A DNA stretch of 39,783 nucleotides, taken from Spirochaetales bacterium (GTDB lineage: Bacteria > Spirochaetota > Spirochaetia > Sphaerochaetales > Sphaerochaetaceae). The notes beneath the pieces are model-generated. The model was not told the origin of the DNA. It ran no database searches and worked only from the letters and a program-made list of their open reading frames with translations. The position numbers and the translations under genes are program-made. Positions 22,822-31,383 of the stretch are shown here, piece by piece (the stretch's first letter is position 1; each line of letters begins with the position of its first letter). The stretch is from assembly GCA_012838895.1 (NCBI GenBank), contig DUOJ01000025.1:1-39783 (forward strand), given 5' to 3'.

Positions 22822-24121
22822 CCTGTGTAACCCCTTTACGAATCGGAATAGTTGCTATCGTGTTAAAACCCTCCCCAGGGGCACTGACAAAAATTACCTT
22901 TCCTCCGAGAAAGGCGATCCGCTCTTCTATATGTTCTAGTCCGAAATGTTTAACTACTGTTTGACACCCTACCCCATCGTCGGCAATTGTCACGCGTAAC
23001 TGGCTTTCACTATAGGTTAGAGTGATGTTGATATTTTCACTTTGGGAGTGGCGGAAAGAGTTGGTTAAACTCTCCTGAACGATGCGGTAGACAGTTTGTT
23101 CTTCATCATCATCTAAGGGGACATCGTTGCCAATAATAATAAAATTGATGTTTTGGTTTCCGATGGCATTGGCATCATTAATTAGGTCGTTAAGGGCATT
23201 GAGCAGAGAGGAGCGCTCAATAGCATCACTTTTCAACTCCCGCACCGAACGTCTAATGTCGGTGAGGCCACGATTGGCAACTTGTTTAATCTTCTCTAGG
23301 CGCGTGTAGAGTTCTTTTCCCCGCCCCTTGGCCAGCTCAAGAGAGGCTTCAAGACCAGTTGAAATCGAGGTGAGGGAGTGACCCAAGATATCATGAATCT
23401 CGTGGGCCAAGCGGTTGCGCTCTTTAAGGCGGGCACTCTTCTCCAACTCCCCCTGTAGAATCTCCAGCTGGTAGAGTTTATCGGAGAGTTCGTTATTTAG
23501 TCTGATAAACTCTTTATTCTCCCGCACTTTGCTTTGGATCAAGAACTGGAAGAAAAGGATTACCAGAATAAAGTTTAGCGACTCCAATGTACTCTTAATA
23601 CTGTAGAGGGGAATTTGGAAGTTTGAGCCATAAAACGAGATATAATCTTGAAGCGCTACCAAGTTGAGTCTAACCGAGATAATATCGTAGTCACTGAAGA
23701 TGTAGCTCACCATTACCAAAGCAATGGTAAGGTACCGTAGGGGACCGTTACTTATGAAAAGGAAGGCCCCCAGCCCTAAAAAGAGGAAAAGCCCCTTATA
23801 CGAGAAGTTTAGGTTGTAGGCAATGAAGAAAGAGAGCAAGATGTCGGCTACAATGAGGATGAAGGAGAGTCCATCTTGCTTCCCATTGAGTTTACGCTTC
23901 ACTATCCCTGAGATAATTAACAAGAGAAATCCGGTCAAAGTGTAGAATGGGACGTGCCATGGCACATGAGGAAGATAGCGGGCTTGCTCTAAGAAGTTCC
24001 ACGCTTGGTCAGCCTCACAAATCAGGTAAGTTGTTTGGAAGATAACTATCGAGAGGAACGCGACAATTATGAGGTTGAGGAGCAAAATAGTGTTATAAAC
24101 AAACCCCAGAGATTTTTCCAT
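22814..24121 (-). CDS. Sensor histidine kinase, HisKA_3 type with six membrane segments
   Basis: A 435-residue kinase. The N-terminal part (about 8-195) has some six hydrophobic segments with a short extracytoplasmic loop near 35-55; no separate sensory domain is seen, which fits sensing through a partner such as the anchored binding protein. A coiled helix (about 200-235) leads to R-L-A-H-E-I-H-D-I-L-G-H-S-L with phospho-acceptor His243. The ATPase domain ends in D-D-G-V-G-C and G-E-G-F-N-T-I-A-T-I-P-I. There is no Shine-Dalgarno sequence, and a TATCAT lies seven bases before the ATG. Confidence 0.9.
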   Translation of the reverse strand: MEKSLGFVYNTILLLNLIIVAFLSIVIFQTTYLICEADQAWNFLEQARYLPHVPWHVPFYTLTGFLLLIISGIVKRKLNGKQDGLSFILIVADILLSFFIAYNLNFSYKGLFLFLGLGAFLFISNGPLRYLTIALVMVSYIFSDYDIISVRLNLVALQDYISFYGSNFQIPLYSIKSTLESLNFILVILFFQFLIQSKVRENKEFIRLNNELSDKLYQLEILQGELEKSARLKERNRLAHEIHDILGHSLTSISTGLEASLELAKGRGKELYTRLEKIKQVANRGLTDIRRSVRELKSDAIERSSLLNALNDLINDANAIGNQNINFIIIGNDVPLDDDEEQTVYRIVQESLTNSFRHSQSENINITLTYSESQLRVTIADDGVGCQTVVKHFGLEHIEERIAFLGGKVIFVSAPGEGFNTIATIPIRKGVTQDD

Positions 24122-24128
24122 ATCTAAT

Positions 24129-24134
24129 ATGATA
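24129..24134 (-). promoter_or_regulatory. -10-like box seven bases before the histidine kinase start
   Basis: TATCAT on the minus strand followed by seven bases and ATG, with no ribosome site; a leaderless message is possible. No -35 box is recognised. Confidence 0.35.
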
Positions 24135-24202
24135 CCCTATCTCATAGAATCTTACTTTGTAAAGCTTAATTTTCTTTATTACTGTTAGTAAATAGAATTG
24201 AA

Positions 24203-24229
24203 TGACATTTGTCACAAAAGTGATGACAA
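24203..24229. promoter_or_regulatory. Inverted repeats upstream of the second ABC operon
   Basis: TGACA-TT-TGTCA (24203-24214) overlaps TTGTCA (24209-24214) paired with TGACAA (24224-24229). The cluster ends nine bases before the -35, a position suited to an activator such as the adjacent response regulator. Confidence 0.45.
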
Positions 24230-24237
24230 TAAACTGT

Positions 24238-24266
24238 TTGCACCCACTCTCAAACTCTCCTACAAT
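24238..24266 (+). promoter_or_regulatory. Promoter of the second sugar ABC operon
   Basis: TTGCAC (24238-24243), a 17-base spacer and TACAAT (24261-24266). The poor -35 and good -10 are typical of an activated promoter. The leader then forms an 8-base-pair hairpin at 24277-24299. Confidence 0.55.
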
Positions 24267-24276
24267 CAGTGGTGAG

Positions 24277-24299
24277 GATGGCTATGGTACCTAGCCGTC
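24277..24299 (+). promoter_or_regulatory. Leader hairpin of the second ABC operon
   Basis: Arms GATGGCTA and TAGCCGTC (one G-U pair) with a seven-base loop, right at the predicted 5' end of the transcript; likely an mRNA-stabilising stem. Confidence 0.4.
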
Positions 24300-24326
24300 T
24301 ATTCAACAACAAGAAATGGAGGAATC

Positions 24327-25262
24327 ATGAAAAAAACTTTAGTAGTTTTACTGATTTTAGTTGTGTCTCTCGGCGCAGTTTTTGCCCAAGGGCGTTCAGA
24401 AGCTAAGAGCGGTTATACTTTCGGCTACACCTGTATGACGATGAATAACCCCTTCTTTATCATCCTCGAGAAATCAATCCGTGACTCAGTAGAAGCCAAT
24501 GGCGATAAGCTGATTACAATGGATCCGGCAATGGATGTTGCCAAGCAGATTAACCAAATCGAAGACCTGATTACCCAGGGAATCGACGCCATCTTCCTCA
24601 ACCCAGTTGACTGGGAAGGGATTAGACCTGCTCTGGTAGCCCTCAAAAATGCCAATATTCCTATCATCAACTTCGACACCGAAGTTAAAGATATGGAGTA
24701 TGTTACCGCTTATGCCGGTTCTGACAACAAGAACGCCGGTTACGTTTGTGGGTTAGACCTCGTAAGCCGCTTCCCCAATGGTGGAAGAATTGTCGTTCTC
24801 GACTCTCCTCTGATGAACTCAGTTAACGACCGTATTGAGGGATTCATGCGGGCCATTGATGGGAAAGGATTCACCATCCTCGCTCAACAAGATGCAAAAG
24901 GGGACCTCCCAACCGCTATGAGAATTACCGAAGATATCTTACAAGCTCACCCCCAAATTGATGCAATCATGGGTGGAAATGATCCCACAGCATTGGGAGC
25001 ATTAGCTGCTTGTAAAGCTGCCAACCGTACTAACGTCTTAATCTACGGTGTTGACGGTTCACCCGAAGCCAAAGCTGAAATTGCCAGTGGCTCTCAGTTT
25101 GTTGGTTCCGGTGCCCAGAGCCCCATCAGCATTGGTGTTGAGTCAGTTAAACTGGCTTATAAAGTGCTCAATAACGAGCCTTATGAAGAGAGAATTCCTG
25201 TACAAACTTTCTTAATCAACGGCGACAACGTTAACGAGTACGGCACAGATGGCTGGCAATAA
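24327..25262 (+). CDS. Ribose-type periplasmic sugar-binding protein (second system)
   Basis: A 311-residue RbsB-like protein. The signal peptide (MKKTLVVLL core, cleavage after A-V-F-A) lacks a lipobox; the mature end begins Q-G-R-S-E-A-K-S. Ligand-fold strands include NPFFIILEKSIRD, DAIFLNPVDWEG, INFDTEV and MGGNDPTALGALA, with YGVDGSPEAK. ATG 24327 follows GGAGGA. It is the first gene of a binding protein, ATPase and permease operon, with a terminator-like hairpin after its stop that should keep it more abundant than the membrane parts. Confidence 0.93.
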   Translation: MKKTLVVLLILVVSLGAVFAQGRSEAKSGYTFGYTCMTMNNPFFIILEKSIRDSVEANGDKLITMDPAMDVAKQINQIEDLITQGIDAIFLNPVDWEGIRPALVALKNANIPIINFDTEVKDMEYVTAYAGSDNKNAGYVCGLDLVSRFPNGGRIVVLDSPLMNSVNDRIEGFMRAIDGKGFTILAQQDAKGDLPTAMRITEDILQAHPQIDAIMGGNDPTALGALAACKAANRTNVLIYGVDGSPEAKAEIASGSQFVGSGAQSPISIGVESVKLAYKVLNNEPYEERIPVQTFLINGDNVNEYGTDGWQ

Positions 25263-25285
25263 TAGAAAACTCTGTTAAAATTAGG

Positions 25286-25309
25286 GGGCCGATTGCTATC
25301 GGCCCTTTT
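25286..25309 (+). terminator. Hairpin with T-run between binding protein and ATPase genes
   Basis: Stem GGGCCGAT with ATCGGCCC, TGCT loop, then TTTT. It should act as a partial terminator (attenuator) because the operon continues with the ATPase and permease. Confidence 0.75.
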
Positions 25310-25335
25310 GCTAAACTTGTTGGAGGAGCGCCTCT

Positions 25336-26838
25336 GTGAGCGAAAATATTTTATTAAAGATGAACCACATCCGCAAAGAGTTCCCCGGTGTTTTGGCCTT
25401 GAAGGATGTCTCTTTTGAGCTGAAAGCCGGAGAGGTACATGCTCTATTGGGTGAAAATGGGGCAGGAAAATCGACCCTGATTAAAATATTAGGGGGAATC
25501 TACTCCAGTGATGCGGGAGAGATTGTGATTAACGGTCAAGTGGCTACTATTGACAAGGTTCAAGATGCCCAGACCCATGGAATCAGTGTGATTCACCAAG
25601 AATTGGTACTGGTTCCCCATATGACGGTTGCAGAAAATATCTACTTGGGCAGAGAACCGACTAAAAGAGGGAGCCGTTTTGTGGACTTCAAGAAGATGAA
25701 CCGCGATGCCAAAGAGATTCTCGATCCGTTTAATCTCGATTTCAAACCCACCGATTTAGTTAGTAATCTCACTATTGCGCAGCAACAGATGGTGGAAATT
25801 ATTAAAGCCCTCTCTTTTAATGCCCGTATATTGGTGATGGATGAACCCACCTCTTCTTTATCGGAAAAGGATGTTGATTTCCTCTTCGACAATATACGCA
25901 AACTTAAAAAGGCCAATGTTGGAATTATCTATATCTCTCACCGGATGAGCGAGCTGATGCAAATAGCCGACCGAATTACAGTAATTCGTGACGGAGAATA
26001 TATTGGAACACGTAGCTCCAATGAGACAAACAACGATGAGTTAATTGCAATGATGGTTGGACGCCAGCTTACCAACTATTATACACGCACCTTTGGTAAC
26101 CCTCAGGAGAAAGTATTAGAGGTGAAAAATCTCAACGCGGGCTCCTTCTTGAAAGATATTTCATTCCACCTCAACAGTGGTGAAATTCTCGGTTTTGCCG
26201 GGTTAGTGGGGGCCGGAAGAAGTGAGTTAATGAAGTGTATCTTTGGAATAGATCCAATCACCAGTGGTGAAATTTATGTAGAAAACGAGATGGTCACCAT
26301 AAAGAACCCCTTAGAGGCGACAAAATTGGGCATCGCCTTAGTTCCCGAGAGTCGAAAAAGTGAAGCTCTCTTTCCAGAGCAGAGTGTGCAATATAATATC
26401 ACCATCAAGTCACTTGATGAATTTATTAAGGGGATTAGAGTTAATCACTCCAAAGAGGGGGCCATCACCCGTGAGTATGTGGAGAAGATGGATGTGCGCA
26501 CCCCTAGTTTCAACCAATTGGTGGGCAAACTCTCGGGAGGAAACCAACAAAAAGTTGTTGTCGGGCGCTGGCTAGCTACTAAGCCCAAAATTTTAATTTT
26601 TGACGAACCCACCCGTGGTGTTGATGTTGGCGCTAAAGCTGAAATCTACTCAATCATGAATGATTTAGTTAAAGAGGGGGTCGCCATAATCATGATCTCT
26701 TCGGAGTTACCCGAGGTGATTAATATGAGTGACCGAGTGGTTGTGATGAGTAATGGGAGAATCACTGGATGCTTGCCTCGTGAAGATCTGACGCAAGAGA
26801 AGATAATGCACTATGCAACACAATTTGTATTTACCTAA
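25336..26838 (+). CDS. Ribose-type sugar ABC transporter ATPase (second system)
   Basis: A 500-residue double ATPase. First half: Walker A GENGAGKST, signature region N-L-T-I-A-Q-Q-Q-M-V-E-I, Walker B ILVMDEPTSSL. Second half: degenerate GLVGAGRSE, LSGGNQQKVVVGRW and I-L-I-F-D-E-P-T-R-G-V-D. Translation starts at a GTG with GGAGG upstream; the site can pair weakly with CCTC just before the start. It energises the permease that follows 26 bases later. Confidence 0.94.
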   Translation: MSENILLKMNHIRKEFPGVLALKDVSFELKAGEVHALLGENGAGKSTLIKILGGIYSSDAGEIVINGQVATIDKVQDAQTHGISVIHQELVLVPHMTVAENIYLGREPTKRGSRFVDFKKMNRDAKEILDPFNLDFKPTDLVSNLTIAQQQMVEIIKALSFNARILVMDEPTSSLSEKDVDFLFDNIRKLKKANVGIIYISHRMSELMQIADRITVIRDGEYIGTRSSNETNNDELIAMMVGRQLTNYYTRTFGNPQEKVLEVKNLNAGSFLKDISFHLNSGEILGFAGLVGAGRSELMKCIFGIDPITSGEIYVENEMVTIKNPLEATKLGIALVPESRKSEALFPEQSVQYNITIKSLDEFIKGIRVNHSKEGAITREYVEKMDVRTPSFNQLVGKLSGGNQQKVVVGRWLATKPKILIFDEPTRGVDVGAKAEIYSIMNDLVKEGVAIIMISSELPEVINMSDRVVVMSNGRITGCLPREDLTQEKIMHYATQFVFT

Positions 26839-26864
26839 GAAAATGGACAGAGGAGTAATAGACG

Positions 26865-27869
26865 ATGAATGTAGCCAAAAGTAAAACTGAGAAATCGAAG
26901 GTAGTCACCTTCTTAACCCACAATCCACTCTTCAATTTTGGGAAAGAAAACTTGGGTATCCTGATAGGACTTCTGCTCTTATCGTTAATCTTAACGATTT
27001 TCTCACCCGTATTTCTCTCCAAACACAATATCTTGAATGTGTTGCGCCAAGTAGCCACCAACCTCTACATTGCCTGTGCAATGACAATGGTGATTATCTT
27101 GGGAGGAATTGACCTCTCGGTGGGTTCAACTATTGCCATGTCGGGAGTTGTCACCGGAGGCTTGATTGCCTTTGATGGCCAATCAATTGTTGTGGCTGTA
27201 CTGGCAGGCCTTTTTGTAGGATTAGTGGTGGGTGCTTTCAACGGATTTTTAATATCAAGGACCACTATCCCCCCTTTCATAGTGACCCTCTCAACGATGA
27301 ATATTATGCGAGGAGCTAGTTACGTCTACACGGGGGGACAACCCATTAGAGTTATGAGCGATTCGTTCAACTTTATTGGAGCTGGTTACGTGAGAGGCAT
27401 CCCTGTACCGATTATCTACCTGGTGATTATTGTGATTATATCAGTCCTCATAATGTCTAAGTCAAAGCTGGGGCGTCACATCTACGCTGTAGGCGGTAAC
27501 CCGGTAGCGGCTCGCTTCTCGGGTATTAAAAACAACCGAGTCCTTTTCTTCGCCTATCTCTTCTCAGGGCTCATGGCAGCAGTTGCCGGAATCGTCTTAG
27601 CTTCGCGGATGTTCAGTGGTCAGCCCACTGCCGGACAGGGAGCTGAGATGGATGCCATCGCTGCTGTTGTTCTGGGGGGAACCAGCATGAGTGGCGGTGT
27701 AGGAAAGATTGGGGGGACCGTCATTGGGGCTCTGATTATTGGAATCCTTAGTAATGGCCTTAACCTTCTGGGTATAAGCTCCTTCTGGCAATACATTGTA
27801 AAGGGAATTGTTATCTTAATAGCTGTCTATGTCGACTTCCTAAAGAAGCGAAAAGAGGGGACAAATTAA
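26865..27869 (+). CDS. Ribose-type sugar ABC transporter permease (second system)
   Basis: A 334-residue permease of the RbsC family. After a charged cytoplasmic start of about 35 residues it has repeated hydrophobic segments and the family motifs TMVIILGGIDLSVGS, GAFNGFLI, YAVGGNPVAARFSGI and A-A-V-V-L-G-G-T-S-M-S-G-G. GAGGAG lies nine bases before ATG 26865. It is the last gene of the operon and is followed by a good terminator. Confidence 0.93.
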   Translation: MNVAKSKTEKSKVVTFLTHNPLFNFGKENLGILIGLLLLSLILTIFSPVFLSKHNILNVLRQVATNLYIACAMTMVIILGGIDLSVGSTIAMSGVVTGGLIAFDGQSIVVAVLAGLFVGLVVGAFNGFLISRTTIPPFIVTLSTMNIMRGASYVYTGGQPIRVMSDSFNFIGAGYVRGIPVPIIYLVIIVIISVLIMSKSKLGRHIYAVGGNPVAARFSGIKNNRVLFFAYLFSGLMAAVAGIVLASRMFSGQPTAGQGAEMDAIAAVVLGGTSMSGGVGKIGGTVIGALIIGILSNGLNLLGISSFWQYIVKGIVILIAVYVDFLKKRKEGTN

Positions 27870-27874
27870 GCTAA

Positions 27875-27901
27875 GGGCTCCGAACGGAGCCCTTTTCTTT
27901 T
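27875..27901 (+). terminator. Rho-independent terminator of the second ABC operon
   Basis: Stem GGGCTCCG/CGGAGCCC followed by TTTTCTTTT. It overlaps the end of the converging FGGY kinase gene by two bases. Confidence 0.85.
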
Positions 27902-29399
27902 AAAGTAAAATCTTCTCCACCACCTCTTGGTAGCGCTTTTGGAGCTTAGCGTAAGTTTCAGAGTATTTAGGATTGGCGACAAAGTCTTTCTCTGCCCCCT
28001 TAAAAGCCGCTACCCCCTGCTCAACGCTATCGTAGATTCCTATGGCCAATCCGGCGGCTATAGCAGCACCAGCTGTCCCCGACTCGCGGTAGCGAGCCCT
28101 TTTAACAGGACGCCCCAACATATCGGCTTTAATCTGGAGCCAGAGGTCGGAGCGACTCCCCCCTCCGGTGGCTAAGATATCGTTAATTACAATTCCGCGC
28201 TCCTCGAGCTTCTCAAACGCCTCGAGGAAAAACATCGTCTCCCCCTCTAGGAGGGCCCGGTAGAGCTCTCCCCTTCCCGTTGTAGCATCCATTCCTAAGA
28301 AGAGGCCATTGCCCCCTGGGAGGAAAAGAGGTGCCCCTGAGGGTTCCACAAAGGGGAAGAAAAGAAGATTACTGGGGGCTGATGGAGCTTCAGCTGTAAG
28401 GAGTGCTAGAATCTCCCTCTCACTCAGCCCCTGTTTTTGGAGATCGCTAGTAAAAGCCTTCATAAACCAAGTTTGTAGTGCGCCAGCTTGGTTGTGGATA
28501 AAGGCGACATATTTACCGGGCACCACGTGGTGCTCTACCCCCAAGTTTAGATTCAACATCATCTTGGGGTCGGGAATTGAGTCGAAAATAACAGTAGTAC
28601 ACTCTACTGTGCCAATACCGGTTACCGAGTCACCCCCTTTAACCGCTCCAGCTCCCAGGGCGTTGATACACTGGTCGTGTCCCCCCACGATAATCTTAAC
28701 ATCGCGGTTGAGACCCAGTTTAGTGGCCATTTCGGGCAAAATAGTCCCCATGAGGGTCCCTGGAGGGATAGTATCGGCTAGAATGCGCCCATCGAGCCCT
28801 CCGATTGCGAGGAGCTCGTCAGACCACTTCTCATTCCATAAATCGAAAAGGAGGGTTCTATTGGCGTGGCAGTAGTTGGTAGCAGCAACCCCTGAGAGGC
28901 GATAGACCAAGAAGTCGGCCCACGAGAGGACCTTCCAGATCTTACTATGGAGCTCACTCTGGTTCTCCTGGTACCACACCAACTTAGGGTAGGTGTAGGA
29001 GTAGCCTAAAATATTGCCGTTTATCCGGTAGAAGGCCTCATGCCCCATCGCCTCAAAACGACTGATGGCATCTTTACGTCGCTCATCGTGGCTAAAGATT
29101 GAGGGGCCCAAGATGTTCCCATTTTTATCGAGGGGGACCATCGCCTCACCAAATGAACCCACCGAGATTGCCTCTACTGGGTCCGAGCGGTATTTGCCCT
29201 CCCAAAGGGAGGTGTCCCCCGCCTCTTTAATCGTTTTATAGAGGGCCCGCTCCACCTCAAAGCAGTCGAGTTCAAAGACTCCGGCTTCCCCCCTAAGGAC
29301 TTCATAGGAGGCTTCTGAGGAGGTGATGAGGGCACCATCGGCGTTGTAGACGGAAACTTTACACCCCGAAGAACCAATATCGAGACCCATTAAACTCAT
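27900..29399 (-). CDS. FGGY-family sugar kinase (xylulokinase-like)
   Basis: A 499-residue FGGY kinase. N-terminal phosphate loop G-L-D-I-G-S-S-G-C-K-V; sugar-side segments VGSFGEAMVPLD and P-S-I-F-S-H-D-E-R-R; GGHDQCINALGAG; and the ATP-site signature ATGGGSRSDLWLQIKADMLGRPV with G-T-A-G-A-A-I-A-A-G. It is last in the right-hand operon and should phosphorylate the ketose made by the isomerase-family enzyme at the operon's head, possibly at carbon 1 if the adjacent class II aldolase cleaves the product. A xylulokinase or fuculokinase-type activity are both possible. Confidence 0.88.
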   Translation of the reverse strand: MSLMGLDIGSSGCKVSVYNADGALITSSEASYEVLRGEAGVFELDCFEVERALYKTIKEAGDTSLWEGKYRSDPVEAISVGSFGEAMVPLDKNGNILGPSIFSHDERRKDAISRFEAMGHEAFYRINGNILGYSYTYPKLVWYQENQSELHSKIWKVLSWADFLVYRLSGVAATNYCHANRTLLFDLWNEKWSDELLAIGGLDGRILADTIPPGTLMGTILPEMATKLGLNRDVKIIVGGHDQCINALGAGAVKGGDSVTGIGTVECTTVIFDSIPDPKMMLNLNLGVEHHVVPGKYVAFIHNQAGALQTWFMKAFTSDLQKQGLSEREILALLTAEAPSAPSNLLFFPFVEPSGAPLFLPGGNGLFLGMDATTGRGELYRALLEGETMFFLEAFEKLEERGIVINDILATGGGSRSDLWLQIKADMLGRPVKRARYRESGTAGAAIAAGLAIGIYDSVEQGVAAFKGAEKDFVANPKYSETYAKLQKRYQEVVEKILL

Positions 29400-29408
29400 T
29401 TGCCCCTC

Positions 29409-30305
29409 CTAACCAAATAGCTTTTGTGCACTGCCACCTATTTGTAGCTCCTCAACAATCTCCAACACTCGTTTATAGACGGCCTCTTGGCCCGCTTCGA
29501 TTGACTCTTTAACATTAGATTCGTAGGCTTGGCGAATGTCGGTGCCAATATTGAGTTTAGCAATCCCCTCTTTGAAAGAGTCAAGGAGGTAAGAGACAGC
29601 CATCCCCGACCCACCGTGGAGGACTAAGGGGATATCGAGTGCCTTGTTGAGCTCTCTTAAACGCTCAATGTGGACGCGGGCAGTCACCTTCTTTTTATCA
29701 CGGGAAGCTTGAGAGATTGCCCCATGGACCGAACCAACGGCGACGCTGAGCCAGTCTACCCCACTCTCTTTAACAAACCTGATTGCCTCATCGACATCGG
29801 TAAATCCCTTGAGGGAGGCAAACAACTCTTCGTAGCTGGGCATGGGTCCATCTTCGTGCCCCATAACGGCCCCCAACTCAGCTTCAACAGGGGCCCCATG
29901 GCTGTGAGCATAGTCGACCACCTCTTTGGTCACCCTAATATTCTCCTCTAAAGGGAGGCGGGAGCCATCAACCATCACCGATTGGTATCCAACACTGATA
30001 GCCTCTTTGATGTCACGCATATAGTCAACCTTGAGATGGTCCTCATCGATGACCGGAATATGGTCAAGGTGGAGTCTTGTGACGCGACTATCGCCCCATT
30101 TATCGTACTCTTTAGCCACAGCAGCGATGCTCTGGGAGGAGAATTTCATCCACTCAAGACGGGCTACGGCGATGAGGCCGAAGGTATCACTCGCTTTAAG
30201 GGCCTTAACTACCGGCTCCACCATAGGGAGGTGGGGCATATTAAAGGCGGGGATAACAATATTTTTCTTGTAAGCTTTAGTCATGATGGCACTAATATCG
30301 TTCAT
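29409..30305 (-). CDS. Class II fructose-bisphosphate aldolase family protein
   Basis: A 298-residue zinc aldolase of the FbaA/GatY/KbaY family, likely splitting a ketose phosphate into dihydroxyacetone phosphate and an aldehyde. Zinc ligands and motifs are visible: L-H-L-D-H (His79, Asp81, His82), PVEAELGAVMG, V-A-V-G-S-V-H-G and LVLHGGSG. I choose ATG 30305 (MNDISAIM) because AAAAGGAG lies seven bases upstream; the longer frame to 30329 starts inside the LacI gene. FbaA normally uses fructose-1,6-bisphosphate, but the context between a kinase and a LacI regulator points to a dedicated sugar such as a ketopentose or deoxyhexose 1-phosphate. Confidence 0.87.
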   Translation of the reverse strand: MNDISAIMTKAYKKNIVIPAFNMPHLPMVEPVVKALKASDTFGLIAVARLEWMKFSSQSIAAVAKEYDKWGDSRVTRLHLDHIPVIDEDHLKVDYMRDIKEAISVGYQSVMVDGSRLPLEENIRVTKEVVDYAHSHGAPVEAELGAVMGHEDGPMPSYEELFASLKGFTDVDEAIRFVKESGVDWLSVAVGSVHGAISQASRDKKKVTARVHIERLRELNKALDIPLVLHGGSGMAVSYLLDSFKEGIAKLNIGTDIRQAYESNVKESIEAGQEAVYKRVLEIVEELQIGGSAQKLFG

Positions 30306-30322
30306 TTGGTTGCTCCTTTTAG

Positions 30323-31342
30323 CTAACACTTTTTTTGAATATATTTTTCGTCACGATTGACGAGAAAAGTCTCTAAAACAACAATGTGGGGGGAGTTTTG
30401 GTGATTTTTGATTTGTTCAAACAACATATCGACAATTGCCTGGGCCTCCCTCTCTTTACTAATTCCGACACTCGAGAGGGGCATTGGGAAGTTAAGATCA
30501 CTTAAAACATCGTCAACGCCCACAATGGGGACCTCTAAGGCGACCATCGAAATTGTATCGATGGCAGCTAAAGCGATAAAGTCGGAGAAGGCGAAGATTG
30601 CATCAAACTCCCCTTGGCGGTCTAAAATAGTTGAGATGTGATTACTATCTGCCCTTGGAGTAATCTCAGCCTCCACCACTAAGTTGGCGTCAAAAGGAAT
30701 CCCATACTCCCTTAAACACTTCTTATAACCTGTTAAACGGTCGTTGGAGGAGGAGATATGGGGGGGACCATTGAGGTAGAGAATCCGTTTTCTCCCCTTC
30801 ATTACTAAGTGCTGGGTAGCTAAAAACCCCGCCCTTACATCGTCCCATAAGACGGTGTAGAAGAGACGCCCAGCAAAGCGCCGCCCCATTATTACATAGG
30901 GGATTCCGTTAGAGATCATCAGATCAAAGATATCGGTCTTTTTTTGGGTGGGGCAAATAATAATACCATCAACCTTACGGCTAATGGCGGTACGCACCGC
31001 TTCAAACTCGATATCACAATTTTCATCGGTGTTCATTATGAAGGAGTTGTACCCATTTTTACGAAGCACCCTATCCATCTCCCTCACTTTTGAGGCGAAG
31101 AAGGGGTTGGCTATATCGGGGATAATAATTGCTAAGGTGTGGGTAACCCCCGAGCGCATCGAAGCGGCCAGCATGTTGGTAAGGTACCCCATCTCAACCG
31201 CTTTTTTACGTATAATCTTCTTGGTCTCTTCGGAGATATCGTCCATATCTTTAAGAGCATGACTCACAGTGTTGACCGTAAAGCCGGTAGCCTGAGCAAT
31301 ATCCTTCATCGTTACACGCCTGGGCCTCTTAATTATTGACAC
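30323..31342 (-). CDS. LacI-family transcriptional regulator (second)
   Basis: A 339-residue repressor with helix-turn-helix TMKDIAQATGFTVNTVSHALK and hinge MLAASMRSG, then the effector domain. The recognition helix T-V-N-T-V-S-H differs from the usual S-x-x-T-V-S-R, so its operator should differ from the AATCGATT sites of the other operon. Translation starts at a GTG behind GAGGAG. It lies inside the catabolic operon between the glycyl radical enzyme and the aldolase, so it is expected to control that operon. Confidence 0.88.
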   Translation of the reverse strand: MSIIKRPRRVTMKDIAQATGFTVNTVSHALKDMDDISEETKKIIRKKAVEMGYLTNMLAASMRSGVTHTLAIIIPDIANPFFASKVREMDRVLRKNGYNSFIMNTDENCDIEFEAVRTAISRKVDGIIICPTQKKTDIFDLMISNGIPYVIMGRRFAGRLFYTVLWDDVRAGFLATQHLVMKGRKRILYLNGPPHISSSNDRLTGYKKCLREYGIPFDANLVVEAEITPRADSNHISTILDRQGEFDAIFAFSDFIALAAIDTISMVALEVPIVGVDDVLSDLNFPMPLSSVGISKEREAQAIVDMLFEQIKNHQNSPHIVVLETFLVNRDEKYIQKKC

Positions 31343-31383
31343 TCCAATCTCCTCTAATTGCCAAGATTATAACCTATAAGTGG

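Noticed and set aside
28309-28875. Plus-strand 188-codon frame
   Set aside because: Antisense to the FGGY kinase gene; composition is that of a shadow frame (serine, arginine and proline rich).
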